Below, piece by piece: positions 30,281 through 40,398 of a stretch of DNA of 64,000 nucleotides (the stretch's first letter is position 1; the number at the start of each line of letters is the position of its first letter). The position numbers were made by a program, and so were the translations under genes. A model generated the notes under the pieces. That model worked only from the letters and a program-made list of their open reading frames with translations. It made no database searches and was not told the origin of the DNA. This DNA comes from Sedimenticola sp. (GTDB lineage: Bacteria; Pseudomonadota; Gammaproteobacteria; Chromatiales; Chromatiaceae). The stretch is taken from contig JALXAM010000038.1 of assembly GCA_026992075.1 (NCBI GenBank), positions 62,001 to 126,000 on the forward strand. The letters are read 5' to 3'.

Positions 30281-30649
30281 ATGTCCCATCCCATTCCCAC
30301 CGAACTCAACCTCCACCGCCTCTCCAGGGTGCTGGAGATCACTTTCGACAATGGCGAGTCATTCAAGCTGCCCGCCGAGTACCTGCGCGCCTGGTCCCCT
30401 TCCGCCGAGGTGATGGGTCACGGCCCCGGGCAGCGCAAGGTGCCCATCGGCATCGAGAAGGTGAACATCGACCAGATCGAACCGGTGGGCAACTACGCCA
30501 TCACCATCCACTTCGACGACGGCCACAACACCGGAATCTACTCCTGGGAAACCCTGTATAATCTGGGGAAGAACTACGAGGAGCTGTGGAACCGGTATCT
30601 TGAGGAGCTGAAGGAGGCCGGCTATACCCGCAAGGATCCCGAGTCCTAG
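30281..30649 (+). CDS. DUF971 family protein
   Basis: FDNGESFKLPAEYLRAWSPSAEV; IHFDDGHNTGIYSWETLYNLG. Confidence 0.9.
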   Translation: MSHPIPTELNLHRLSRVLEITFDNGESFKLPAEYLRAWSPSAEVMGHGPGQRKVPIGIEKVNIDQIEPVGNYAITIHFDDGHNTGIYSWETLYNLGKNYEELWNRYLEELKEAGYTRKDPES

Positions 30650-30658
30650 GCTTGACCC

Positions 30659-30966
30659 GTAGGTCGGGCTTCAGCCCGACAGATTGGGTGCTTGGTTTCA
30701 ATCCATTCGGGGGGCCGGTGGGGACTCCTTCCTGGCGGGGACGCCGTGAATACATCCCTGTAGGCTTTGCGGCAGCTTTGTAGCTTCGCAATCCATGTTA
30801 CGCTACAAAGTCCAGCCTCGCCATCCTTGGCGAGGCGTTCGCCAGCTGCGAAAATCCACTGGATTTTCGGTCTGGCTCACCCCTGCTGCCGAAACCCCGC
30901 CAGGAAGGAGTCCCCACCGGCCTTCAAGCTGTGTCACAAGGTTCGTCGGGCTGAAGCCCGACCTAC
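30659..30966. repeat. Composite: two inverted REP units (30659-30680, 30945-30966) bracketing foldback copy F
   Basis: GTAGGTCGGGCTTCAGCCCGAC ... GTCGGGCTGAAGCCCGACCTAC. Confidence 0.88.
30713..30922 (-). repeat. Foldback repeat copy F: arms 30713-30740 / 30895-30922 (28/28 complementary); core interrupted by about 105 bp
   Basis: Minus-strand core tttcggcagcaggg[insert]ctgccgcaaagcctacagggatgtattcacggcgt; insert 30776-30880 contains three hairpins. Confidence 0.9.
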
Positions 30967-31016
30967 AGGTATCGGGTTTTCCGTAATTGGGGGTGAACCC
31001 CACAAACGAGGTCGAC

Positions 31017-31769
31017 ATGAACCACGCAAGCGAAGAGACCCATTTCGGCTTCCGCAAGGTGGCGAAGGAGGAGAAGGCCACCCTGGTGAAGGGAGTGTTC
31101 GACTCCGTGGCCTCGCGCTACGACCTGATGAACGACCTCATGTCCTTCGGCATCCACCGCCTCTGGAAGCGCTTCGCGGTGGAACTGGCCGGCGTGCGCG
31201 GGGGACAGAAGGTACTAGACCTTGCCGCCGGCACCGGCGACCTGGCGGAACGCTTCGCCGGCCTGGTGGGCCCCGAGGGGCTGGTGCTGATGACCGACAT
31301 CAACGCCAGCATGCTGCGCACCGGGCGCGATCGCATGCTCGACCACGGCCGCGCCGGCAACGTCCAATACGCCCAGGTCAACGCCGAGCAGCTCCCCTTT
31401 CCCGACAACACCTTCGACTGCATCACCATCGGCTTCGGCCTGCGCAATGTCACCGACAAGCAGAAGGCGCTCGAAGCCATGTATACCGCCCTCAAGCCCG
31501 GCGGGCGCGCGCTGGTGCTGGAATTCTCCCACCCGGTGAGCAAGCCGCTTCAGAAGGTCTACGATCTCTACTCCTTCACCCTGTTGCCAAAGATGGGCAA
31601 ACTGGTGGTGAACGACGAAGAGAGCTACCGCTACCTGGCCGAGTCCATCCGCGTCCATCCCGACCAGGAGACCCTCAAGGAGATGATGGAACAGGCCGGC
31701 TTCGAGCGCTGCGACTACCACAACCTCACCGGCGGAGTGGTGGCCATCCACCGGGGCTTCAAGTTCTGA
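31017..31769 (+). CDS. ubiE: Ubiquinone/menaquinone C-methyltransferase
   Basis: [44 protein letters not shown]. Confidence 0.97.
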   Translation: MNHASEETHFGFRKVAKEEKATLVKGVFDSVASRYDLMNDLMSFGIHRLWKRFAVELAGVRGGQKVLDLAAGTGDLAERFAGLVGPEGLVLMTDINASMLRTGRDRMLDHGRAGNVQYAQVNAEQLPFPDNTFDCITIGFGLRNVTDKQKALEAMYTALKPGGRALVLEFSHPVSKPLQKVYDLYSFTLLPKMGKLVVNDEESYRYLAESIRVHPDQETLKEMMEQAGFERCDYHNLTGGVVAIHRGFKF

Positions 31770-31804
31770 GAGGCTGCCATGAGAACACCCGAAAGCATCG
31801 CCAA

Positions 31805-31909
31805 GGGCCGTCCGGGAGGCTTCGACGGGACGTCGGAGGCCATGGAGGGCCGACGCGAGCTTACGAGGAGGTACTTGCAGCGTTCCCGTCGAAGCCTCCC
31901 GGACGGTCC
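31805..31909 (+). repeat. Divergent foldback repeat copy G: arms 31805-31830 / 31884-31909 (25/26 complementary), core 31831-31883
   Basis: Core cgtcggaggccatggagggccgacgcgagcttacgaggaggtacttgcagcgt aligns with the last 27 nt of copy B core at 19/27. Confidence 0.75.
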
Positions 31910-31941
31910 GTTCCGACGGCCCATGAACAATCGAGGGACCC

Positions 31942-32568
31942 ATGAGCACTCGTGACCTCGCCCTCGCCTCCCTGGAGAAAGCGGTCAACGCCCTGCTGGC
32001 TCTCGACCCAGTGGCCATGGAGCGCCTGGCCCGCCACCACGGCCGGGTGATCGGAATCCACCTGCGCGGCCTGGAGATCACCCTCTACTTCGTTCCCGAC
32101 GAAAAGGGCCACCTGCAGCTGCTGGGAGACATCGAGGGCGAACCCGACGCGCTCATCAGCGGCTCGCCGCTGGACCTGATGCGCTCCGGCGGCTCCGAGG
32201 AGGGCAGCCGCCAGCTTTTCGCCGGCCGCGTCACCCTGAACGGCGACACCGCCCTGGCTCACGATTTCAGCGCAATCCTGGCGGACCTCGACATCGACTG
32301 GGAAGAGCAGTTGTCGAAGTTCACCGGCGACCTGGTGGCCCACGAGCTGGGCAGCGCCGTCCGCCACCTCAAACACTACACCGAGGAGACCGGCGACCGC
32401 CTGGCCCGCGACCTGGGCGAATATCTCACCGAGGAGGCGCGCCTCCTGCCCACCCGCGCCGAGGTGGAAGAATTCATCGAGCAGGTGGACGAACTGCGCG
32501 ACGATGCCGAGCGGCTGGAGGCGCGGGTGAAGCTGCTGGAACGGAAACTGGGGAAAACGGCCGAATGA
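31942..32568 (+). CDS. ubiJ: Ubiquinone biosynthesis accessory factor UbiJ (SCP2 domain)
   Basis: SCP2-like domain, C-terminal coiled coil, ubiE-ubiJ-ubiB order. Confidence 0.9.
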   Translation: MSTRDLALASLEKAVNALLALDPVAMERLARHHGRVIGIHLRGLEITLYFVPDEKGHLQLLGDIEGEPDALISGSPLDLMRSGGSEEGSRQLFAGRVTLNGDTALAHDFSAILADLDIDWEEQLSKFTGDLVAHELGSAVRHLKHYTEETGDRLARDLGEYLTEEARLLPTRAEVEEFIEQVDELRDDAERLEARVKLLERKLGKTAE

Positions 32569-34217
32569 TCCCCCTGCGCCAGGGGCTGCGGGTGGCCCAC
32601 ATCACCTGGGTGCTGCTGCGCAACGGGCTGGACGAGTTCATCCTCGCCGCCCACCTCTTCCGCCCCATCCGCTTCTTCCGTTTCCTCTCTCCCTTCTACT
32701 GGCTGCAGCGCGGCCAGCGTCCCGGCTACGGGGTGCGCATCCGCCGTACCCTGGAGGAACTGGGCCCCATCTGGGTCAAGTTCGGCCAGATTCTCTCCAC
32801 TCGCCGCGACCTGCTGCCCGACGAGATCGCCGAGGAGCTGGTCAAGCTCCAGGACCAGGTGCCCCCCTTTCCCGGCAGCGAGGCGCGCCGCATCATCGAA
32901 ACGGCCCTGGGCGATCAGGTGAGTCACCTCTTCGCCCGCTTCGACGAACAGCCGTTGGCGTCGGCCTCCATCGCCCAGGTGCACGCCGCCACCCTCCACG
33001 ACGGCACCGAGGTGATCGTCAAGGTGGTGCGCCCCGGCATCGAAAAGGCCATCCGGCGCGACATCGAGCTGATGTACACCCTGGCGCGGCTGGCGGTGCG
33101 CTATTCCAAGGAGGCGCGCCGGCTGCGGCTGGTGGAGGTGGTGCAGGAGTACGAGAAGACCATCTTCGACGAGCTGGACCTGCTGCGCGAGGCGGCCAAC
33201 GCCTCCCAGTTGCGACGCAACTGGCTCGACAGCGAGATGCTCTACATTCCCGAGGTCTACTGGGACTACTGCCGCCGCGAGGTGCTGGTGATGGAACGGG
33301 TCTACGGCACCCCGGTGGACCAGGTGGAGGAACTCAAGCGGCAGGGCATCTCTATGGCGCTGCTGGGCGAGCGTGGTGTGGAGATCTTCTTCACCCAGGT
33401 GTTCCGGGACAACTTCTTCCACGCCGACATGCACCCCGGCAACATCTTCGTGGCGCCCGACGGCCGCTACATCAGCGTCGATTTCGGCATCATGGGCACC
33501 CTCACGCGGGAGGACCAACGCTATCTGGCCGAGAACCTGCTCGCCTTCTTCCACCGCGACTACCGGCGGGTGGCCGAGCTGCACGTGGAGTCGGGCTGGG
33601 TGCCGCCTGGCACCCGGGTGGAGGAGTTCGAGGCGGCCATCCGAACCGTGAGCGAGCCCATCTGGGAGAAACCCATCGCCGAGATCTCCTTCGGTCACTT
33701 CCTGCTGCGCCTGTTCCAGACCGCGCGCCGCTTCGACATGGAGGTGCAGCCCCAGCTGGTGCTGCTGCAGAAGACCCTGCTCAACATCGAAGGACTGGGG
33801 CGGATGCTTTACCCCGAGCTGGACCTGTGGGCCACCGCCAAGCCCTTCATGGAACGCTGGCTGAGCGAACAGGTGGGACCCAGGGCCTTCCTGCGCCGGG
33901 TGAAGGAGAGTGCGCCACAGCTCTCGGAAGAGCTGCCCGAGGTGCCTCATCTGGCTTACAAAGTGCTCAGCCAGGCCACGGAGGGAAAGCTCACCTTCAA
34001 CTGGAAATCGCGTGAGCTGCGTTTGCTGCGCCGTGATATGAAGCAGGAACAACAGCGCACTCGGATGGTGGTGGCTGGCGGCGCCCTGCTGCTCGGTGGC
34101 ATCCTACTGGGGGGCTTGGGCTCGCCGCTACTGCCCGCTACCCTGCTCCCCTGGGCCAGTGGCACACTGGGGCTGGCGGGCCTGGTGATGGCCGGACGCG
34201 GACTGGTCCGGCATTGA
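32565..34217 (+). CDS. ubiB: UbiB kinase-like protein
   Basis: [53 protein letters not shown]. Confidence 0.96.
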   Translation: MIPLRQGLRVAHITWVLLRNGLDEFILAAHLFRPIRFFRFLSPFYWLQRGQRPGYGVRIRRTLEELGPIWVKFGQILSTRRDLLPDEIAEELVKLQDQVPPFPGSEARRIIETALGDQVSHLFARFDEQPLASASIAQVHAATLHDGTEVIVKVVRPGIEKAIRRDIELMYTLARLAVRYSKEARRLRLVEVVQEYEKTIFDELDLLREAANASQLRRNWLDSEMLYIPEVYWDYCRREVLVMERVYGTPVDQVEELKRQGISMALLGERGVEIFFTQVFRDNFFHADMHPGNIFVAPDGRYISVDFGIMGTLTREDQRYLAENLLAFFHRDYRRVAELHVESGWVPPGTRVEEFEAAIRTVSEPIWEKPIAEISFGHFLLRLFQTARRFDMEVQPQLVLLQKTLLNIEGLGRMLYPELDLWATAKPFMERWLSEQVGPRAFLRRVKESAPQLSEELPEVPHLAYKVLSQATEGKLTFNWKSRELRLLRRDMKQEQQRTRMVVAGGALLLGGILLGGLGSPLLPATLLPWASGTLGLAGLVMAGRGLVRH

Positions 34218-34238
34218 TCCACCTCGCCAGTTTCCGAG

Positions 34239-35501
34239 TCAAAACTTCTTCTCGGCGGCCACCGTCTGCAGCAAGTAGACCTCGGCCCGCTCCAGTTGGT
34301 CCAGTGAGAGGTAGGCCAGGAATTCGCCTCCCCGGATGTGCTGACGTAAAACCGCCTGCCCGTCCCTCACCTCCACCAGCACGCCGCTGCGTACGGGATC
34401 CCCCCGCTCCTGCAGCCGGGCGCGATGCCCCAGGTAGCGGGACAATTCAGAAGGGTTCACCACCCGGTAGCCCCAGCGCTTCTGCAGCCGCCGCAGGCGC
34501 GGTGCCCGCGCAGCTACCGGCGACCTCTTCCCCTGGCTAGCGCTTGCCAACTGCAAAGCGACCCCTTCCATGAGCCGACCATTCACCAGCAACTCCATCC
34601 CAAGCTTCTGCCGCAGCTGGTCCGGAGGCACAAAGGGCAGAAACGCCAGGCTGAGGGGTACCGGTGGCGTCAGGTTCAGCTCCAGCGAACCCCAGCTCCG
34701 TACATACTGGTACAACGCCTCTTCCAGCTCGTCGTTCACCAGCACACCCGCTTTGCCCAGCTCCGCCAACACCCGTTCTGCCAACTGGTCCCCGAAAGCG
34801 GCCGGGGTGAGCTGACGTCTGGCGGCGCAGTGGCGAAGCAGGCGACGCCCAAAGGCCGGCTCGATCTCCACACGCAGCCCCAGCTCCGCCAATAGCGCAG
34901 TGGCCAACTCACCACTACGGAACCCCTGGTCAGTAACGTTCTGCAACCGTAACCGCAGGCGGGTATGTTCGATCTCCCCCAGATCCAGTGTCAGGCTACC
35001 CTGCAAGCGAGCCTCGGCTGGCCGGTAGCCGTACTCCCCCCGGATACTCCAGGGCAGCTCCCGAAAGCCCATCTCGCGCAACAATCCGAGGGAAAGACCC
35101 TGTTCCAGCTCACAGCCGTCTTCTCCGGCGTGGACCGGGCCCGCCAAGGGCAGCCGAGCTCCGCTGAAACGATAGGAAAGGTGTCGGGGTGGACCAAATC
35201 CGGTGATGGGGTTGTTGCGCAGGAGGTAGGCCGGCACCGAAGGACCCTGCAACTCGATTCTCCCCATGGCCACCGGCGCCGGGAGGGCGGACAGCACCAA
35301 GCGGGCATCCTCGATCTCCACCCTGCCGAGCAGCGAGGTGCGCAGGTCACCGTACTCGAAAACCGCGCCGGATGGCAGCTGGTGGGAGAGGTCGTTCAGC
35401 AGCCCCCGCATGTAGAAATGGAAGCCCCAGTGAGCCGCCACTCCGACAAAGAGAGGCAGCCCCAGGATCCACAGCCAACGCCTCCTGCGCAGTCTCATCA
35501 T
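34239..35501 (-). CDS. Membrane-anchored protein of unknown function (420 aa)
   Basis: N-terminal TM (WLWILGLPLFVGVAAHWGF); no motif I can name confidently. Confidence 0.6.
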   Translation of the reverse strand: MMRLRRRRWLWILGLPLFVGVAAHWGFHFYMRGLLNDLSHQLPSGAVFEYGDLRTSLLGRVEIEDARLVLSALPAPVAMGRIELQGPSVPAYLLRNNPITGFGPPRHLSYRFSGARLPLAGPVHAGEDGCELEQGLSLGLLREMGFRELPWSIRGEYGYRPAEARLQGSLTLDLGEIEHTRLRLRLQNVTDQGFRSGELATALLAELGLRVEIEPAFGRRLLRHCAARRQLTPAAFGDQLAERVLAELGKAGVLVNDELEEALYQYVRSWGSLELNLTPPVPLSLAFLPFVPPDQLRQKLGMELLVNGRLMEGVALQLASASQGKRSPVAARAPRLRRLQKRWGYRVVNPSELSRYLGHRARLQERGDPVRSGVLVEVRDGQAVLRQHIRGGEFLAYLSLDQLERAEVYLLQTVAAEKKF

Positions 35502-36055
35502 CCTCCAGGCCGCATGAGGGGTTCTTCCACCTGTCTGCGAGCCTCCTCACCCAGCAGGGTCTCGATCAGGGAAAGCGCGAAATCCATGGCGGTGCCCGGC
35601 CCCCTGGAGGTGATCACCTGACCATCGGCCACCACCGGCTTTTCCACCAGGCGGGTGCTGGGCAGCTCCATGGACTCCAGCACACCGGGATAGGAGGTGG
35701 CCTGGCGGGAATCCAGCAGGCCGGCGCTGGCAAGGACCTTGGGCGCGGCACAGATCGCCGCGGCGTACTTCCCCTCTTCCGACATCCGCTGGAGCAGCCG
35801 ACGTATGCGGGCATCCTGTTCCAGGTGATCGGCACCGGGGAGTCCACCCGGCAGCACCACCATGTCGAAGGTTTCGGAGAGTACCTGGTCGAGAGTGGTG
35901 TCCGGCACCAGGACCACGCCTCGACTGCATTTCACCGGTCCCTCTTTCAATCCTGCAGTGATCACCTCGATCCCTGCCCGACGCAGCAGGTCGATGATGG
36001 TCACGGCCTCCAGCTCTTCACATCCCTCGGCCAGGGGAACCAACACTCTTGCCAT
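35498..36055 (-). CDS. DJ-1/PfpI family protein (YajL-like)
   Basis: MARVLVPLAEGCEELEAVTIIDLLRRAGIEV; VVLPGGLPGADHL; AAICAAPKVL. Confidence 0.92.
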   Translation of the reverse strand: MARVLVPLAEGCEELEAVTIIDLLRRAGIEVITAGLKEGPVKCSRGVVLVPDTTLDQVLSETFDMVVLPGGLPGADHLEQDARIRRLLQRMSEEGKYAAAICAAPKVLASAGLLDSRQATSYPGVLESMELPSTRLVEKPVVADGQVITSRGPGTAMDFALSLIETLLGEEARRQVEEPLMRPGG

Positions 36056-36181
36056 TGCTGTCACCTCCGCATCGCCGATGGAGCAGCCGGCCACGCGACC
36101 AACCGCCCCCAAGCGATCCACTGTGAATTATCGATCAGATGGTAATGGAAAAATGCGACAAGGTTGCTTTTTCCGAAACCC

Positions 36182-37486
36182 TCACCTGCGAGACTGGGCG
36201 TAGATGGCCAGCCCCTTGAGCAGATTGAGCGCTTCATTGAGTTCGAAATCCTTCTCCAGCAACCCGTTCTTCTCCTGTTTCTCCCGGTGCTTCTTCTCTC
36301 CATTGGGGTTGGCGAGGTGATCGGCCAAGTCCGCTTCGCGCAGCTGCAGCGCATTGCGCTCCACCGCCTCCAGCTTGACCCGGGAGAGGAGGATATCCGG
36401 CTCGATTCCCTCGGCCTGGATGGAGCGTCCGCTGGGAGTGTAGTAGCGCGCCGTGGTGAGCTTGATGGCGATCTTGTCGCTGATGGGAATGATGGACTGC
36501 ACCGACCCCTTGCCGAAGGTGGTGCGCCCCATGATCACCGCCCGCTTGTGATCCTGGAGAGCGCCCGCCACGATCTCGGAAGCAGAGGCCGAGCCCTCGT
36601 TCACCAGCACCACCAAAGGCGCGCCATGCAGCTCGTCCCCCGGCTGGGCCCGAAATTCCAGCCGCGACGACTTTTCCCGCCCCTGGGTGTAGACGATGAG
36701 CCCTTTGTCGAGGAAGGCGTCGCTCACCGCCACCGCCGCCTGCAGCACGCCGCCGGGGTTGTTGCGCAGATCCAGCACCAACCCTTTCAGACGGCCTCCG
36801 TTCTTCTTCTCCAGCTTGCGGATGGCGCGCAACATCTCTTTCGGCGTAGGCGCCTGGAACTGGGAAAGACGCACGTAGCCGAAGCCGGGCGCCAGCATCT
36901 TCCACTTGACACTGGCCTGGCGAATGACGGCGCGGGTGATCTCGAACACCAGAGGCTTGGCCTCGCCGGCCCGGCGCACGGTGAGCTTGATCTTTGTGCC
37001 CGGCGTGCCGCGCATGATCTTCACCGCTTCGGTGAGACTCATCCCTTTCACCGGCCGGCCATCCAGGCGGATGATGAGATCACCAGCCTTGATCCCGGCA
37101 CGCTGCGCCGGGGTATCGTCGATGGGGGCGATCACCTTGATGAAGCCGTCCTCCATGCCCACCTCGATGCCCAGGCCACCGAACTCGCCGCTGGTCCCCT
37201 CCTGCAGCTCCTTGTAGTCCTCCTCATCGAGATAGGCGGAATGAGGGTCCAGCCCGCCCAGCATGCCCCGAATGGCGTACTCGAGCAGCTCCTTGTCGCT
37301 CACCGGCTCCACGTAGTCCTGCTTGATGCGGCCGAAGATGTTGGCGAAGATGCGCAGCTCCTTGAGCGGCAGGGCCGCCTTCTCCGCGGTGGCGGCCGCC
37401 TCCCGCGCCGGCGCCAAACCGGTAACGGAGACCAGCAGGGCCATCATCAGCCCGGTGAACAGAGTTGGTCTGGAAAAAAGCTTCAT
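36182..37486 (-). CDS. ctpA: S41 family carboxyl-terminal processing protease
   Basis: PDZ GLGIEVGMEDGFIKVIAPIDDTPAQRAGIKAGD; VLVNEGSASASEIVAGALQDHKRAVIMGRTTFGKGSVQ. Confidence 0.95.
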   Translation of the reverse strand: MKLFSRPTLFTGLMMALLVSVTGLAPAREAAATAEKAALPLKELRIFANIFGRIKQDYVEPVSDKELLEYAIRGMLGGLDPHSAYLDEEDYKELQEGTSGEFGGLGIEVGMEDGFIKVIAPIDDTPAQRAGIKAGDLIIRLDGRPVKGMSLTEAVKIMRGTPGTKIKLTVRRAGEAKPLVFEITRAVIRQASVKWKMLAPGFGYVRLSQFQAPTPKEMLRAIRKLEKKNGGRLKGLVLDLRNNPGGVLQAAVAVSDAFLDKGLIVYTQGREKSSRLEFRAQPGDELHGAPLVVLVNEGSASASEIVAGALQDHKRAVIMGRTTFGKGSVQSIIPISDKIAIKLTTARYYTPSGRSIQAEGIEPDILLSRVKLEAVERNALQLREADLADHLANPNGEKKHREKQEKNGLLEKDFELNEALNLLKGLAIYAQSRR

Positions 37487-38667
37487 GACTTTCCTCGGCC
37501 CGTCTTACGGCCGGATTTCCTGCGGCACCACCGCACCGGGTCCACCGGCTTGCCATCGTGTCGGATGCCGAAATAGATACCGGACCGCCGAAGACCACCG
37601 CTGCGACCTGCCAGGCCGATCACCTCGCCGGTCTCCACCCAGTCCCCGGTCTCCTTGAGGAGACTCTGGTTGTGCCCGTAGAGGCTCATGTAACCATCGC
37701 CGTGATCGAGAATGATCAGCAGACCATAGCCGCGCAGCCAGTCGGCATAAGCCACCCGACCGCTGTGCACGGCCTTCACTTCACGGCCCTCGGGAGCCCC
37801 GATTATAACGCCGTCCCAACGCAGGTTACCGATTTTCTCCCGGCCATAGGGCACCAGCAGGCGGCCGGACAGAGGCCATTCCAGCTTGCCCCGGCGTTGA
37901 GCGAACGAAACCTGTTCGGGCAGCTCCAGCGCCCGCAACGCCCGAGCGCTCTCCTTCACCACCTCGGTGAGGCGGCGGGCATCCTCCTGCATTCGCCGCA
38001 GCCGTTCGTCACCCTTGCGCAACTCGCGCTCCAGCCGTGCCAGCAGCTGCTCGCGCGACCTCTTCTCCTGCTGGAGAAGACGGCGCTGCTCGGCGATCCG
38101 GCTGACGTTTCGCTCCAGCTCGGTCTGGGATTGCTGCACCTGCCTCTCCAGCTCCTGCAGCTCCTGCAGCCGGGTCTCCAGCTGCCGGATCTTCTCCACC
38201 CGGGTGCGGGCCAAGTAGTCGTGGTAGGCGAGCATGCGGTTCAGTAGGGCGGGATCGCCCTGATTGAGTAGGAGCTTGAGACGCTCCTCCCGCCCGGAGA
38301 GGTAGGCGGCTCGTACAAGAGCCGCCAGCTGGCGGCGCAGAAGCTGCACCTGTTGGCGATGCCGGTGCTGTCCCTGGCGCAGTTGCCCAAGGCGTTGCTC
38401 CAGGATCCGGCGCTCTTCGTCCAGCCGCCGCATTTCCCGGGCCAGCTCGCCGATGCGCTGGTCCGTTGCGGCCAGCTCGCTGCCAAGGCGGTCCCGCCGG
38501 GAACGCAGTTGCTGTTGCTGGTTGCGCAGCCTCTCGATGGCCTGCCGCAGCTGTGCGTCCGCTTCTCCATCGCCGGCGGCTGCCGACGGCCCACTGACCG
38601 CCAGGAAGAACAGCAGCAGGCCCACCAGGCCATACTCAGTCTTGATCTTTTTCCTCGTCCTGATCAA
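37483..38667 (-). CDS. envC: Murein hydrolase activator EnvC (coiled coil + LytM/M23)
   Basis: Long coiled coil then [33 protein letters not shown]. Confidence 0.92.
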   Translation of the reverse strand: MIRTRKKIKTEYGLVGLLLFFLAVSGPSAAAGDGEADAQLRQAIERLRNQQQQLRSRRDRLGSELAATDQRIGELAREMRRLDEERRILEQRLGQLRQGQHRHRQQVQLLRRQLAALVRAAYLSGREERLKLLLNQGDPALLNRMLAYHDYLARTRVEKIRQLETRLQELQELERQVQQSQTELERNVSRIAEQRRLLQQEKRSREQLLARLERELRKGDERLRRMQEDARRLTEVVKESARALRALELPEQVSFAQRRGKLEWPLSGRLLVPYGREKIGNLRWDGVIIGAPEGREVKAVHSGRVAYADWLRGYGLLIILDHGDGYMSLYGHNQSLLKETGDWVETGEVIGLAGRSGGLRRSGIYFGIRHDGKPVDPVRWCRRKSGRKTGRGKS

Positions 38668-40210
38668 GGAACTCCAACAGAGGGTGGCCAGTCATCTCCA
38701 TGGGCTGGGGAAGCCCCATGATCTGCAGCAGGGTGGGGGCCACATCGCACAGGGCGCCTCCATCGATGACCCGGGCCGGGCGCTCGCCGAAATAGACGAT
38801 GGGCACCGGGTTGGTGGTGTGAGCGGTGTAGGGCTGGCCGGTCTTCTCGTCCCGCATCTTCTCGCAATTGCCATGGTCGGCAGTGAGCAGCATGGCCCCC
38901 CCCACCTTGTGAATGGCTCGGGTCACCCGTCCCAGGCACTCGTCCAGTGTCTCCACCGCCTGCACCGCCGCCTCGAAGTTGCCGGTATGGCCCACCATGT
39001 CGCCATTGGCGTAGTTGACGATGATGGCGTCGTATTTTCCCCCTTCGATGGCCTCCACTAGCCGGTCGGTGACCTCTGGGGCGCTCATCTCCGGCTTGAG
39101 GTCATAGGTGGGCACATTCGGCGAGGGTACCAGGATCCGATCCTCACCCTCGAAGGGCTCCTCGCGCCCGCCGTTGAAGAAAAAGGTGACGTGGGCGTAC
39201 TTCTCGGTCTCCGCCAACCGTAGTTGGTGCAGACCCAGATTGGCGATGTATTCCCCGAACACGTTCTTCAGCTTCTCGGAGGGAAAAGCCACCGGCAGAT
39301 CCCAATCCTTGTGGTACTCGGTGAGGGTGACGAACTGGGCCAGCCGCGGCCAACGGCTGCGCTCGAAACAGTCGAAGCCCGGCTCGATGAAGGCGCGCAC
39401 GATCTGCCGTACCCGGTCGGAGCGGTAGTTCATGCTGATCATCACGTCGCCGTCCTCGATGCGCACCGGCTCTTCGCCGGGCGGCACGATGCGGGTGGGC
39501 TTGACGAACTCGTCGGTCTCACCCCGCGCGTAGGCCATCTCCAGCCCCTGCTCTGCGCTGGGCGCCTCGAATTCCGCTTTGGCGTCCACCATCAGGTCGT
39601 AGGCCAGCTTCACCCGATCCCAACGGTGGTCGCGGTCCATGGCATAGTAGCGGCCAACGATGCCGGCAATGCGCCCGGTGCCCAGCTCCCGGAACACCTC
39701 GTCCATGGCTTCCAGGGAGGGGCCGGCGCTCTTCGGCGGCATGTCGCGCCCATCCAGGAATGCGTGCACATAGACCCGCTTTGCTCCCCGTTCCACCGCC
39801 AGCCGTACCATGGCGTGGATATGCTCTTCGTGGCTGTGCACGCCGCCGGGAGAGAGAAGACCCATGACGTGCACCGCCTTGTCGTGCTCCACCGCCAGGT
39901 CCACCGCACCGGTGAGGGTGGCATTGTTGAAGAAAGAACCGGTACGGATGGAGCGGCTCACCCGGGTGAACTCCTGGTACACCACACGCCCGCTGCCGAG
40001 ATTGATATGCCCCACCTCGGAGTTGCCCATCTGTCCGCTGGGCAGCCCCACCGCGGAACCGGAGGTGTGCAGCACATTGTGCGGACATTCCCGCCACAGC
40101 CGGTCCCACACTGGGGTACGACCTGCGGCTATGGCGTTGTACTCGGTCTCTTCGCTGATTCCCCAGCCATCGAGAATGATGAGCACGACGGGGCGCGGTG
40201 ATTTGCTCAT
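38636..40210 (-). CDS. gpmI: 2,3-bisphosphoglycerate-independent phosphoglycerate mutase
   Basis: [49 protein letters not shown]. Confidence 0.97.
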   Translation of the reverse strand: MSKSPRPVVLIILDGWGISEETEYNAIAAGRTPVWDRLWRECPHNVLHTSGSAVGLPSGQMGNSEVGHINLGSGRVVYQEFTRVSRSIRTGSFFNNATLTGAVDLAVEHDKAVHVMGLLSPGGVHSHEEHIHAMVRLAVERGAKRVYVHAFLDGRDMPPKSAGPSLEAMDEVFRELGTGRIAGIVGRYYAMDRDHRWDRVKLAYDLMVDAKAEFEAPSAEQGLEMAYARGETDEFVKPTRIVPPGEEPVRIEDGDVMISMNYRSDRVRQIVRAFIEPGFDCFERSRWPRLAQFVTLTEYHKDWDLPVAFPSEKLKNVFGEYIANLGLHQLRLAETEKYAHVTFFFNGGREEPFEGEDRILVPSPNVPTYDLKPEMSAPEVTDRLVEAIEGGKYDAIIVNYANGDMVGHTGNFEAAVQAVETLDECLGRVTRAIHKVGGAMLLTADHGNCEKMRDEKTGQPYTAHTTNPVPIVYFGERPARVIDGGALCDVAPTLLQIMGLPQPMEMTGHPLLEFLDQDEEKDQD

Positions 40211-40382
40211 TGTTTCTGGTGTCGCCTCGGATACTGAGAACTTCCCGCCATCGGCCTGACCCGAACGGCGGCGAAGAGGTGGGCATGGAAAGGGGCGATT
40301 CTATCAGAGCCGTCCGCCGACCGGGGAGGCGAACCACCGATAGGCCTCCCATTTCCTTTCGGCTTTCAGGGTAAAGCAGTGT

Positions 40383-40398
40383 ATCATTGTATAATGAT
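40383..40398. promoter_or_regulatory. Inverted repeat ATCATT-GTAT-AATGAT containing TATAAT (candidate promoter/operator)
   Basis: 6-bp perfect arms; TATAAT at 40390-40395; upstream of the ArsR-type gene. Confidence 0.4.

Noticed and set aside
30695-30704. GTTTCAATCC, resembling the end of a type I CRISPR repeat
   Set aside because: Single occurrence next to a REP and a foldback arm; no repeat-spacer periodicity and no cas genes.
31780-31941. Short ORF from ATG 31780 through copy G toward ubiJ
   Set aside because: It reads through the inverted repeat and has an Arg-rich translation; better explained as repeat copy G.
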